Of a stretch of 55,386 bases of DNA, positions 39,740 to 49,268 are shown piece by piece (position 1 is the first letter of the stretch; every line of letters starts with the position of its first letter). The stretch is from an uncultured Ruminococcus sp. GTDB lineage: Bacteria > Bacillota > Clostridia > Oscillospirales > Ruminococcaceae. The translations under genes and the position numbers were made by a program. The notes beneath the pieces are model-generated. The model saw nothing but the letters and a program-made list of their open reading frames with translations. It was not told the DNA's origin and did not search any database. The stretch lies in contig CAMVRM010000017.1 of assembly GCA_947169885.1 (NCBI GenBank), forward strand, positions 1-55,386, written 5' to 3'.

Positions 39740-40764
39740 CACGCTCGCAGTACGGCAAATTGCTCATCGACGGTCAAGACGCATTCGCTGACTACGGTCT
39801 GTTCGTCGAGCATGGCGGTTTTAAGTCGCTCGTGCAGATGCCGTCATTCAAGACGATTGACAAGACCGATTGGCCGGAGGAAGACGGCGAAGAGTACGAC
39901 CTCGCTGCGCCGGTGCTGCAAGCGCAGAGCGTGCAGTTACAGTTCGTCATCTTGAATGTGCGCTACGCTGAAGACTTGTTCGATGAACTGTCAAACGGAG
40001 CATATCACACGTTCTACTTTGCCGACTTGAAGCGCACTTATCGTCTGCGAATGACATCTAACGGCACGTTCTCGCAGAACGTCGTGTTGGGTAAGCTCAC
40101 GCTCACGTTCAACAACGACTTCCCGGTAGTGCCAACAGCAGAGCCGTATCGTCACGGTGCAAGTGATGTCAAGCAGTTCGGTTACGAGCTTGACAACATA
40201 GATTTCTCGCAGTTCGGCGCATTCGTGCTGAAAGGTAGTGACGATGCGCTGCGCAAAGCAGCCAACGTCAAGAAAGCACTCACGATTGATGTCAAGTCGC
40301 AGGGCGGTGTCATCTACGACGATGACAGTGTGCGTTTCGCATCGAAAGACGTGCAGTTGAAGCTGCTCATCAACGCACAGAACATTGATGAGTTTTGGCG
40401 ACGCTACGACGCTCTGTTTGCCGTACTGCTGCAAGCAGATGAACGCACGTTCTACTTTGACGCTCTCGGCAACGAGTACGATTGCTTCTACAAGTCGAGC
40501 AGCGTGTCAAAGTTTGAGATATTGCACAACAATCATGTGTGGTGCGAGTTCTCTGTCACGCTCACGTTCACATCGTGGCGACCCGTCGGGCAATATATGC
40601 TGCTCGCAACTGAAGACTATGATTGGGTCGTCACAGAAGACAGTACAGAGAGCGATTACACTCGCATACGCATTCGCCCGAAGCGTGGCATTATGCTCAT
40701 CGTCACAGAAGACGGCGAGTATCTCATCACAGAAGACGAGTACAAAATATATTCTAACAGTTAA
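39736..40764 (+). CDS. Distal tail (Dit-like) protein
   Basis: A 342-residue beta-rich protein after the tape measure gene. It has the layout of Dit proteins: an N-terminal part (GFKSLVQMPSFKTIDKTDWPEEDGEEYDL), strands with NVRYAEDLFDELSNGAYHTFYFADLKRTY, and a second repeat of a similar fold (NAQNIDEFWRRYDALFAVLLQADERTFYF). It should form the hub between tail tube and tip. The last 80 residues add extra strands with repeated VTEDxxx motifs (VVTEDSTES, IVTEDGEYLITEDEY). Confidence 0.8.
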   Translation: MTRSQYGKLLIDGQDAFADYGLFVEHGGFKSLVQMPSFKTIDKTDWPEEDGEEYDLAAPVLQAQSVQLQFVILNVRYAEDLFDELSNGAYHTFYFADLKRTYRLRMTSNGTFSQNVVLGKLTLTFNNDFPVVPTAEPYRHGASDVKQFGYELDNIDFSQFGAFVLKGSDDALRKAANVKKALTIDVKSQGGVIYDDDSVRFASKDVQLKLLINAQNIDEFWRRYDALFAVLLQADERTFYFDALGNEYDCFYKSSSVSKFEILHNNHVWCEFSVTLTFTSWRPVGQYMLLATEDYDWVVTEDSTESDYTRIRIRPKRGIMLIVTEDGEYLITEDEYKIYSNS

Positions 40765-40778
40765 CAACACTTTACACT

Positions 40779-43700
40779 ATGGCAGATTTGAAAAAACGTG
40801 TATCAGAGCTACCGTCAAGCACCGACATTGACGGTCTTGTCGTACTCGGTACGACTGCACAGAACGAGAGTGTGAAAGTGCCGTTGAAGCAAGTGTTGCA
40901 AGCGACAGAGCCAACTGCGCTCGAAAGTGTGCGACAGACTGCGAACACTGCTGCACAGAAAGCGCAGCAAGCACTTGAAGATGCAGGCGATGCAGATGAC
41001 AAAGCGCAAGAAGCTCTCGATGCTGTTGCCGCACTCGCTACGACGAAAGGTCAAGCGAGCGGTATCGCATCACTCGACACAGAGGGCAAAGTGCCGCAGT
41101 CGCAGTTGCCCGACACACCGCAGTATGACGATGTGTTGGAGTTTGCCGGCATTCTCGACACGGCGACCATTCGCAGCGAAAAGAGCAGCGCAAAGTCAAC
41201 TGACAGCAACGCACAAGTGTTCTTCGTCACGCAGACACAGCAGTTCGTCATCGGTGTGCGCACAGATGTTCTCTACTCTGCGCTCGTGCAGAACGACAGC
41301 GGCTTGCTTCAAGCACCGGCGGTTGGTGAAGCTGCGTCACGACTGACAGACGCACAAGTGCAACAAGCAATCGCATTGAGCGAGTTCTCGACACTTTACA
41401 CATTCTACAACGATTGGGAAGACCGTTATTTGTTCGCTGACAGCAATCTCGTGCCGCTCTCGAACAAAATCTTCACTTGCACATCGACGAATGTCATCTA
41501 CTACTACAAGAGCAGCGAGAGCGCACTCACCGCAATCGGCAAAGACAGCAGCGCAGACATCGCAGCTATGCAGAGCGACATCACAAAGTTGCAGGGCGAT
41601 GTCACGAGCTTAAAGAGCGTGCGTCTGTTCTTCAACGGCAATGCGCTTCTCGGTCGTGACAGCGTGATTGAGCTTGCGTCATTCGCAGAGCTTACGAGCG
41701 GTGACGCATACACCGACATTCGCAAGAGTGGCGCAGTTTTCTCGCTGCTCACGTCGAAAGGTTGGAAACAATATCAGTATGACGGCGGCACATGGACTGA
41801 CACCGCTAATTGGCATGAAGCCGGCGGTTCTGCTATCGTTGGCAACTGCTTCAACGTCACTGTGAGCGAGCCGCTCGAACAAGGCTACTACACGCTCGCA
41901 CAAGCAATCAACGTCGCTTATCGTCGTGGCTACACGCTCGTAGGTATTCAAATCACGTTCTCTATCGCTGAAGGCTCGTGGAAGACGTATCAGTACATCG
42001 GCGCAAACACGACCGAAAGCAACTTCAAGAACGAAGCTAATTGGCTCGACCTCGCCGGCATGAGCGCAGGTGATGAGAGCGTCATCAACATCAACTCAAA
42101 GTGCGGCGAGCCGACAATCACAGACCACTACACGCTAACGTCTGCGCTCGCAGCATTGCAGTCGCACGAGACAACGAGCGGCATCACCTACGCAAAGCTC
42201 GGTCTCATCATCACTTATCGCAACAAAGTTGACGGTCAATTCGTGTGGGAAGTCAAGCAGTTTGTCGGTGAAGTCATCGGCGACTTCTACTCGCACCCGG
42301 AGCTGTGGCGAGACATCGCCGGCGGTGGCTCATCAGTCGAAACGAGCGACGAGCCGGAAGAAGACGGCAAAGACGCATTCTCAACCGGCGGTGCTTACAC
42401 GCACATTCCGTCTGACTTGCGCATCGACACGAGCGAAGAGGGCATTGTCAAAGTCGCTCTCATCGGTCGCAATAGCGATGTAATCGGCGATGAGCATCAG
42501 TTTGCTGTCGGCACCGGGAGCGGTGACAGCGGCGGCACAATCGTTACTATCGAAGCGAACAACACCTACACAAAAGCCGGTGGCGATGTCATACTCTCTG
42601 CTCGCATCTCATCTGTGACAAAGCGCAGCGGTCAAGCGGACATCGTGAACGACATCGAGAGTGTTGAACTGTACGACAGAGACACTAATCAACTGCTCGA
42701 AACGTACACCAATTTGCAGACGTATTACAACGCATCGACCGGCTACTACGACTTCAATCTTGCGTCATATTTCACGCAAGCTGCGTCACGTCGTTTCCGT
42801 CTCATCGCATACGACAACACCGACCACAGCGCATCACGCAATGTGACTGTTGTAGCTGTTGACGTGACTATTCGCAGCGAGCAGACGCTTGCTTACAGCG
42901 CATCAACGGTTCTCTATGTCGGTGGCGCATCAAGTCGCTCATTGCCGATGTATAGCTTCCCGAACAACGCATCACCGCAGGGCATTCGCTGCATCACTGA
43001 AATCTACATTGACGGCGCATGGCGCACGCTCGCTGAAGCTATCGTGACTGACACAAGCTCGCACAGCGTCGCAATCAACCCGACTAACTGTCTCGGCTAT
43101 GCGCTCACGCACGGCTCGTATGCGCTGCGCATTCACGGTGTAGATGTCGCATCAGGTGTTGTCGGCAACTATCTGCACACGTCTGTTATGTGCGTCGATG
43201 TCAACGACACGACACCTATTATCGTCACTCGTTGGCTCTCGGACGCTGCGACCGCCAACGTGAAGCAGTACGAGACTATATCGCTCGACTTCGCCGCTTA
43301 CAACCCGACAGCAACGAGTATGAATGTCGAGATTGTTGAGCTGAAGAACAACGTCGAGACAGTCAAGCGCACAGCTGCTGCGCAGCGTGGCACAACATAC
43401 ACTTACACGCAACGTGTGACTGACTACGACAGCGAAAACACTATCACGATAGAGCTGTTCGCTCGCAATTCATCTATCGTGTCGCAGACAGCAACCTTTG
43501 AGATTAACGACACGCTGCTGCGCATCTCGGCATTCACCGATATGCAAGAAGTTGACATTGACTTTGCGTCACGCAGCAACGACGATGCCGACAAGACGAT
43601 TGAGAGCAACGGACACGTTCTCACGCTCAACGGCTGCACATGGCGCACAACCGGCTTCGTGCGTGACAGCTTCGGCACTGCGCAGTACAACACAGAGGGC

Positions 43701-46700
43701 GACACCGGCATTATGGCTCTGCGCATCGCAGAGAACGTCACCGGCACGCTTGACTATGCGCCGTTCAATGTCGCAGCTATCGAGACAAATGGTATGGCCA
43801 TTCAGTTCCGCATTCGCACAAAGCACATCGCTAACGATGATGCTGTGTTGATGTCGTGTATCAGCGGCGGCAAAGGTTTCTACGTCACCGGCAAGAAAGT
43901 CGTTCTCACGTTTGACAACGAGCAGACTGTCGCTCACACGATTGACGCAGCTCTCAAAGAAGATGCGATTACAGATGTCGCTATCGTCATCGAGCCGTCA
44001 ACCGGCAGTCGCTCAACTGCGCCATACAGCGGTATCGGCATTGCGAAAATCTACTTCGACGGCGAGCTTATAGGTGCGTGCTACTACGACAGCGGCACAC
44101 TCACACGTCACGCAACGAAAATCACGTTTGATGGCTCGCAAGCTGACTTGTATCTCTACGACATCAAAGCGTGGGAGACATTCTACGCATTCGAGCAGTC
44201 GTTCTACAACTATCTGCTTATGCTGACTGACACCGACACGATGATTGCAGAGTACACGTTTAACGACGTGTTCGCATCGCAGAGCGCAGAGGGTGTTGTC
44301 GGCAACAGACCGCAGCGCACGGCTCTCTACAACGAGAAAATGCCATACTTCGTGCTGTGCAAGAACGCTGACACGTCGAACATCGACAGCAACTATCCCG
44401 AATATCTTGAAACGCTTGACGGCGACAAGAAGACAACTGCGACACTTGACGTGTACGCATTCTTCCCCGACCGCCCATATCAAGACTTCAAAGCGATAGC
44501 TGCGGTTGTATCAAATCAAGGTACAACATCGTCGTGGCGACCAATCAAGAACATCAAGATGAAGTTCAAGAAAGCGACACTCTCGCTGCTGCGCACTCGT
44601 GAAGAGTGTGTCGCTCTCGGCTATGACGGTGCGCTATATGATGAGTGCGCTCGCAACGCTGCAAAGCACAAAGTACAAATTCTTGATACATCTGTGCCGA
44701 CAAACATCATCACGGTGAAAGTAGATTACAGCGAGAGTGGCGGTGCTAACAACGGCGCATCAACCAACTTGTTCAACGACTTGCAGCGTGAGCTTGGCTC
44801 TAACTATCGTACACCGGCGCAGAACGCTTACATAGCGAAGAACAACGGCACACCGCCGTACACGCTCAACACGTCTATCGACAGCATTCCGGTCGCATTC
44901 TTCCGCACTGACAAGTACTGCGCAGACGCAACATCGTATCTGCAAGGCTACTTTCATGCAAAGGGTAATTGGAACCAGGACAAAGGCGATGCAGCGGTCT
45001 TCGGCTTCGAGAATGTTGACGGCTACAATGACGGCGCACTCAACTACGGCGACTTCTACGAGCTTATAGCAGCTCGCAATCAGTCGCTCGCAGACTTCTA
45101 CGCACAACAAGACACATCGACGTGGGAGTTCCCGATTGATGAGAAAGACGCATCGAAAGGCAACTTCAATGTTGTGGTACTTTCGGAGTTCTGTGGCGCA
45201 GAGCATCGTGTGTTCCGCCGTGCAGACAACAACAGCGCATGGCAAGAGACAACCGGCACTGTGACCTGCACGAATGGTGTGTGGCGCATCACGGGCGATG
45301 TCGTGAATTGGGTTGAGAACTACGAGCTGCGCACTTATAGCGGTCTCGATTGGTTTCAAGGTGTCAACAGTGTTGACGATATGCTCAAACCCGGTGCAGA
45401 CGGCAAACCGATTTGGCTCACACATTTCGAGAGCCGCTATCCCGATGACGATGCGCTGAATGCCGCTTACGAAGACGGTCGCAAAGTGCCGTATCGTCTC
45501 TATGAGTGGTTGAAGTGGTGTCAGTTCTGCAATCAGCATCTCACAGAAGACGCTGCTCACAACAGCGAGACGATAGAGATTGAGAACGAAGACGGCACAA
45601 CGTCAATCGTCGAGAAGTACCCCGGCGGCACGAATGCGCCGACAACAATCACGATTGACGGTGTAGAAGTACCCGGCACGAAAGCTAACCGTCTGCTCAA
45701 ATTCAAGCGTGAGCTGCACAAGGTGGCAAATGTCTATTCGATGATTTGCTATCACGTCTTCACTGACTACATCGCAGCTGTTGACCAACGCAGTAAAAAT
45801 ATGATGGTCGGCTTCTATCTTGACACAGACTTGCAGTGCAGAATGTATCTCAATCACTTGTATGACGGTGATACTATTCTCGGCTCTGACAACGACTGCG
45901 GTCTGACTATTCCGGCAGAGCTTGACCCGAACAACGACCCCCACGGCTACTATCAAGGACACGACAGCGTGCTATTCACGCAGCTCGCTAATAGTGACTA
46001 TCTGTGGCTCGTTGACTACACGAGCGACAGCGACACGAGCGATGTGACGAAGACAACGACAGTAGCACGCATCGCAGCCGTTATGCGCTCGTTTAGATTA
46101 GGCGACAATCTGCGCCCATTCTCGCCTGAAGGCATCGAGAAATATTGGATTAAAGACCGCTTATCAAAGTGGCCGAAGCTCGTGTCATCATTTGACGGTA
46201 TGCGCAAGTACATCACACGCTCGACAGCGCAAAGCAATTACTTCTATGCGCTGCACGGTCTCTCAATTCAGCGACTGCAAGAGTATGTGAAGACACGCTT
46301 CTTGTATCGTGACGGCTTCTATCAGTGCGGTGACATCTTGACGAAAGCAGCGCAATTCCGTGCTGTCGGCACGAACATCACTGTCACAATCAAGGCGGCG
46401 AAAGACGGCTATTTCGCACTCTCGGCTGACGGTACTATCAAAGACAGCGTGCGGTTAGCAGCCGGTGACACATACACGCTGCGCTCGTATGAGACGAACA
46501 CCGGTAGCGGCACGATGCTCTACATCTATGGTGCTGACCGCATCAGTGAGCTGAACATTCGCAACGCTACGCCGAAGTCGCAGGGTTGGAATATTTCTGA
46601 AGCAATCTTGTTGCAGAAGCTCTACATCGGCGGTGATAACTACACACCGGCGACCAACAACGGTGATGAGCTGTCGGCTCTCAATCTCGGTCAGCTTCCG

Positions 46701-48872
46701 TTCTTGACAGAGCTTGACATTCGCAACACGACAATTACGAGCGTCAATGCACAGTATTGCCCACGATTGCAGAGCATTCTCGCAAGCGGTTCTCGCTCAC
46801 GTCTGCGCACGCTCACGCTCGCAGAGACATCGCCTATCTCAACGCTCACGTTACCGGCGACGATGACAAGCATCTCGTTCGGCAATCTGCCAAATCTCGC
46901 CTACCCGAATGGCGGTCTCACGATTGACGGCTTGTCGAACATCGCAAGTCTCACACTTTTCGGCTGCAAGAACATCAACACAGCGACATTGCTCACTAAC
47001 ATCGTCGCAGCCGGTGGTCTCGGCAATGGTAGCGAAGTATTCGTCACCGGCATCGACATGACAGCATCTGTTGAAATCTTGCAGACGCTCATGGAGAACG
47101 GTGTCAAGGGCATCGGCACAGAGCTTGACAACGCTTGTGACGGCTTGCGTGGCACATGGTTGCTCACTGAACTTGTCGAAGATAATGAGTTGAGCGCACT
47201 GCAAAACTACTACCCCGAACTGACAATTCACAATGCGCAGTTTACGGGAGTGATGTTCAACGACACTATCGCTGACCCAATGAACATGACTAATCTCGAC
47301 AACGGCACGAGCGGTGAAGACTATGAGCCAAGCGGTCACATACTGCGCATTCGTGCAGGTCTTATCCCGGTCTTTGGCAAGCTCAACACAACGACCGGCA
47401 AGTTCGAGTGTGTGCCGGTAAGCGAAGAGGACTACAAGTATCTCAAAGGTGAGAGCGAGATGTTCGACTACACAGACCAGGGCGGCTCAAAGAAAGACGT
47501 TATGATGCGTGCGCCACGTTGTTGGTACAAGGGTGTCAATGACTTCAAGACGCAAAAGAAGTACATCTTTTGGAGTTCGCAGCACGATGAGCCGCTCTCT
47601 ACTGCTCACGTCGTGCGCCGTGCAACACTCTCAACGCTGACATCGTATGCAGATACAGCAGTCAAGACGCAAGCTGTGACTATCGGTGTCTCTACGATAG
47701 ACAGCGCAGGTGTTCTCGGCAGCGAGACAACATTCTCGGCTTATCGCTACGACAATCTCGCCGGTATGAAGCAAGTGCGCTTCCCTGCTGTCAACAGCGG
47801 CGAGAATGGTGCAGTCTTCTTGAACGAGCAGGGCATCATTATCGGCATCTTCAATATGGACGTGTCAGCGAGCGATATGCAAGTGGGCGATTACGTCTTC
47901 TGTGACGTGCCGGTCGGTGCTGTCTCAATCGTCTTCACTGCGCCGACATCAAGCGCAGCAGACGAACTCATTGCGGTTGATAGCAGCGAGATTGAAGCTA
48001 TCGAACCCGATTGGGTGCTTAACGAAGAGTGGCTCTGCGGTGTTTACGAAGCGTCGATTGACGGTCAAACTAATCTGCGTTCTCTGTCGGGTGTCGCAGT
48101 CAAGGTCGGCAACGGCACGTCTCGCACTAACACGAATTGGACTTACGACGCAAACGGCAGACCAACTAACACACCGTCAACGACTATCAACTACACTTGC
48201 AAGGACTTTATGAACCTCGCAATGCGTCGTGGCGCAGGCTATCAGCTCATCGACTACGAGATGAGCAAATTTGTCGCTATCTTGTTCTACTGCTACACCG
48301 GCTCTCGTGACGCACAAGACTTGTGCGGCTTCGGGCAAGGTGCAGGCGGCAACACCGGCGGCAAAGACAGTCTCGGCAACGCTAACAGTGTGCGTGGCAA
48401 CTCTAACAACGGCAACAAGGTTCTCGGCTTTGAGAACTTCATGGGTTGCACTTACGAGTGGATGGACAACATCGCAGTCAACGTGTCATCATACAATGAC
48501 TTCTTACTCGCTCACTGCGAGCAAGGCTCGTACACAGTCAATCACAAGTGGCACATCTACAATCCCCTAACCGGGACAGAGCGTGTCGTGCAAGGTGTCA
48601 ACTTCACCGGTGCAGAGATTGCTCGTGTGCGTCATGGTCGTTTCTGTGACATCATTGCGTCGAAGTCTTATAGTGACAGCAATTATGCTACTTACTACGC
48701 AGACCAACAGACGTATGCAACAACAAGTGGTCGTGTGGTCGGTCGTGCCAACTACAACTCGTATGCGGGCGGCGGTCTCGCCTTTGCGAGTGCGTACAAC
48801 GCATCGTCGGTCTCGGGCGGCAGCTACGGCTCTCGGCTCGCCTTCAGAGGCGAAATCGAGCTGAACGAATAA
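40779..48872 (+). CDS. Giant tail protein diversified by DGR (VR1)
   Basis: A 2697-residue protein, probably the receptor-binding tail tip or fibre. Order of parts: Ala-rich coiled coil (about 40-90); repeated beta modules with GxWKTYQYxG motifs; Ig-like strands (about 590-900); a LamG/concanavalin-like module (about 915-1130); a large region with CYHVFTDYIAAVDQRSKNMMVGFY and LYDGDTILGSDNDCGL (about 1300-1740), which faintly recalls CotH-type proteins; leucine-rich-like repeats (about 1920-2090); and a C-terminal C-type-lectin-like domain. Residues 2651-2688 are VR1. The lectin fold in other DGR targets displays the variable residues for ligand binding; here the ligand is presumably a host surface structure. 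Confidence 0.9.
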   Translation: MADLKKRVSELPSSTDIDGLVVLGTTAQNESVKVPLKQVLQATEPTALESVRQTANTAAQKAQQALEDAGDADDKAQEALDAVAALATTKGQASGIASLDTEGKVPQSQLPDTPQYDDVLEFAGILDTATIRSEKSSAKSTDSNAQVFFVTQTQQFVIGVRTDVLYSALVQNDSGLLQAPAVGEAASRLTDAQVQQAIALSEFSTLYTFYNDWEDRYLFADSNLVPLSNKIFTCTSTNVIYYYKSSESALTAIGKDSSADIAAMQSDITKLQGDVTSLKSVRLFFNGNALLGRDSVIELASFAELTSGDAYTDIRKSGAVFSLLTSKGWKQYQYDGGTWTDTANWHEAGGSAIVGNCFNVTVSEPLEQGYYTLAQAINVAYRRGYTLVGIQITFSIAEGSWKTYQYIGANTTESNFKNEANWLDLAGMSAGDESVININSKCGEPTITDHYTLTSALAALQSHETTSGITYAKLGLIITYRNKVDGQFVWEVKQFVGEVIGDFYSHPELWRDIAGGGSSVETSDEPEEDGKDAFSTGGAYTHIPSDLRIDTSEEGIVKVALIGRNSDVIGDEHQFAVGTGSGDSGGTIVTIEANNTYTKAGGDVILSARISSVTKRSGQADIVNDIESVELYDRDTNQLLETYTNLQTYYNASTGYYDFNLASYFTQAASRRFRLIAYDNTDHSASRNVTVVAVDVTIRSEQTLAYSASTVLYVGGASSRSLPMYSFPNNASPQGIRCITEIYIDGAWRTLAEAIVTDTSSHSVAINPTNCLGYALTHGSYALRIHGVDVASGVVGNYLHTSVMCVDVNDTTPIIVTRWLSDAATANVKQYETISLDFAAYNPTATSMNVEIVELKNNVETVKRTAAAQRGTTYTYTQRVTDYDSENTITIELFARNSSIVSQTATFEINDTLLRISAFTDMQEVDIDFASRSNDDADKTIESNGHVLTLNGCTWRTTGFVRDSFGTAQYNTEGDTGIMALRIAENVTGTLDYAPFNVAAIETNGMAIQFRIRTKHIANDDAVLMSCISGGKGFYVTGKKVVLTFDNEQTVAHTIDAALKEDAITDVAIVIEPSTGSRSTAPYSGIGIAKIYFDGELIGACYYDSGTLTRHATKITFDGSQADLYLYDIKAWETFYAFEQSFYNYLLMLTDTDTMIAEYTFNDVFASQSAEGVVGNRPQRTALYNEKMPYFVLCKNADTSNIDSNYPEYLETLDGDKKTTATLDVYAFFPDRPYQDFKAIAAVVSNQGTTSSWRPIKNIKMKFKKATLSLLRTREECVALGYDGALYDECARNAAKHKVQILDTSVPTNIITVKVDYSESGGANNGASTNLFNDLQRELGSNYRTPAQNAYIAKNNGTPPYTLNTSIDSIPVAFFRTDKYCADATSYLQGYFHAKGNWNQDKGDAAVFGFENVDGYNDGALNYGDFYELIAARNQSLADFYAQQDTSTWEFPIDEKDASKGNFNVVVLSEFCGAEHRVFRRADNNSAWQETTGTVTCTNGVWRITGDVVNWVENYELRTYSGLDWFQGVNSVDDMLKPGADGKPIWLTHFESRYPDDDALNAAYEDGRKVPYRLYEWLKWCQFCNQHLTEDAAHNSETIEIENEDGTTSIVEKYPGGTNAPTTITIDGVEVPGTKANRLLKFKRELHKVANVYSMICYHVFTDYIAAVDQRSKNMMVGFYLDTDLQCRMYLNHLYDGDTILGSDNDCGLTIPAELDPNNDPHGYYQGHDSVLFTQLANSDYLWLVDYTSDSDTSDVTKTTTVARIAAVMRSFRLGDNLRPFSPEGIEKYWIKDRLSKWPKLVSSFDGMRKYITRSTAQSNYFYALHGLSIQRLQEYVKTRFLYRDGFYQCGDILTKAAQFRAVGTNITVTIKAAKDGYFALSADGTIKDSVRLAAGDTYTLRSYETNTGSGTMLYIYGADRISELNIRNATPKSQGWNISEAILLQKLYIGGDNYTPATNNGDELSALNLGQLPFLTELDIRNTTITSVNAQYCPRLQSILASGSRSRLRTLTLAETSPISTLTLPATMTSISFGNLPNLAYPNGGLTIDGLSNIASLTLFGCKNINTATLLTNIVAAGGLGNGSEVFVTGIDMTASVEILQTLMENGVKGIGTELDNACDGLRGTWLLTELVEDNELSALQNYYPELTIHNAQFTGVMFNDTIADPMNMTNLDNGTSGEDYEPSGHILRIRAGLIPVFGKLNTTTGKFECVPVSEEDYKYLKGESEMFDYTDQGGSKKDVMMRAPRCWYKGVNDFKTQKKYIFWSSQHDEPLSTAHVVRRATLSTLTSYADTAVKTQAVTIGVSTIDSAGVLGSETTFSAYRYDNLAGMKQVRFPAVNSGENGAVFLNEQGIIIGIFNMDVSASDMQVGDYVFCDVPVGAVSIVFTAPTSSAADELIAVDSSEIEAIEPDWVLNEEWLCGVYEASIDGQTNLRSLSGVAVKVGNGTSRTNTNWTYDANGRPTNTPSTTINYTCKDFMNLAMRRGAGYQLIDYEMSKFVAILFYCYTGSRDAQDLCGFGQGAGGNTGGKDSLGNANSVRGNSNNGNKVLGFENFMGCTYEWMDNIAVNVSSYNDFLLAHCEQGSYTVNHKWHIYNPLTGTERVVQGVNFTGAEIARVRHGRFCDIIASKSYSDSNYATYYADQQTYATTSGRVVGRANYNSYAGGGLAFASAYNASSVSGGSYGSRLAFRGEIELNE
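48729..48841 (+). other. DGR variable repeat VR1
   Basis: This 113-base stretch ends 31 bases before the stop of the giant tail gene. It aligns without gaps to the template 48945-49057 and differs at 13 positions, all template A (six to T, seven to G). Asn codons become Tyr, Gly, Val or Ser. The closing GGCTCTCGGCTCGC is identical and should be the homing initiation site. Confidence 0.96.
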
Positions 48873-48884
48873 GCGGAAAGCGTC

Positions 48885-48921
48885 AGAGCGAGAGCGGCGA
48901 TTTTTCGCCGCTGCTCGCTCT
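48885..48921. repeat. Strong hairpin between VR1 and TR
   Basis: AGAGCGAGAGCGGCGA (48885-48900) pairs with TCGCCGCTGCTCGCTCT (48905-48921): 16 base pairs with one bulged G and a TTTT loop. It begins 43 bases after VR1. Hairpins downstream of the variable repeat aid homing in the Bordetella phage DGR; here it could also stabilise or separate transcripts. No T run follows. Confidence 0.75.
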
Positions 48922-48944
48922 CTATCACGGTAGAGTGTCTCAAA

Positions 48945-49057
48945 GGTCGTGTGGTCGGTCGTGCCAACAACAACTCGAATGCGAACGGCGGTCTCGCCTA
49001 TGCGAATGCGAACAACGCATCGTCGAACTCGAACGGCAACAACGGCTCTCGGCTCGC
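48945..49057 (+). other. DGR template repeat (TR)
   Basis: The 113-base template holds 26 adenines, mostly in 11 AAC/AAT codons that match variable codons in the targets. It starts GGTCGTGTGGTCGG and ends GGCTCTCGGCTCGC, after which the sequence (AAACAG) departs from both targets (CTTCA), as expected for the changed homing signal that protects the template. It would be transcribed and copied to cDNA with random changes at A. The open frame across it is a by-product of its likeness to the targets. Confidence 0.95.
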
Positions 49058-49268
49058 AAACAGTCAAAGCATCACAAATCGTCTCTACGGCACAGCGCAC
49101 GAGATGCGCACAGCAGAGGGCGAGAGACACGAGCCGCAGTAACAGCGAAACATTCAAATGTTGACAAAACTTGAATGTTTTGAAAACTGAAAAATCACGA
49201 ACACGCAGAGAGATTGGTAGGTTAACTCTCGAACATCTCGGCTGCGAGGAACTGAAGGCATAATAACA
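49058..49268 (+). ncRNA. TR-RT spacer, probable structured DGR RNA part
   Basis: The 211 bases between template and reverse transcriptase have no supported gene. They include a perfect 10-base hairpin (AAACATTCAA 49148-49157 with TTGAATGTTT 49171-49180) and shorter stems near 49208-49258. In studied DGRs the RNA downstream of the template folds and primes cDNA synthesis, so this spacer is likely part of that RNA. Ends are not defined. Confidence 0.55.

Noticed and set aside
48951-49142. Open frame of 63 residues across the template repeat (GRANNNSNANGG-like)
   Set aside because: It is open because the template mirrors the target coding sequence; its Asn-rich peptide is just the A-rich template translated. 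No start signal and not a gene.
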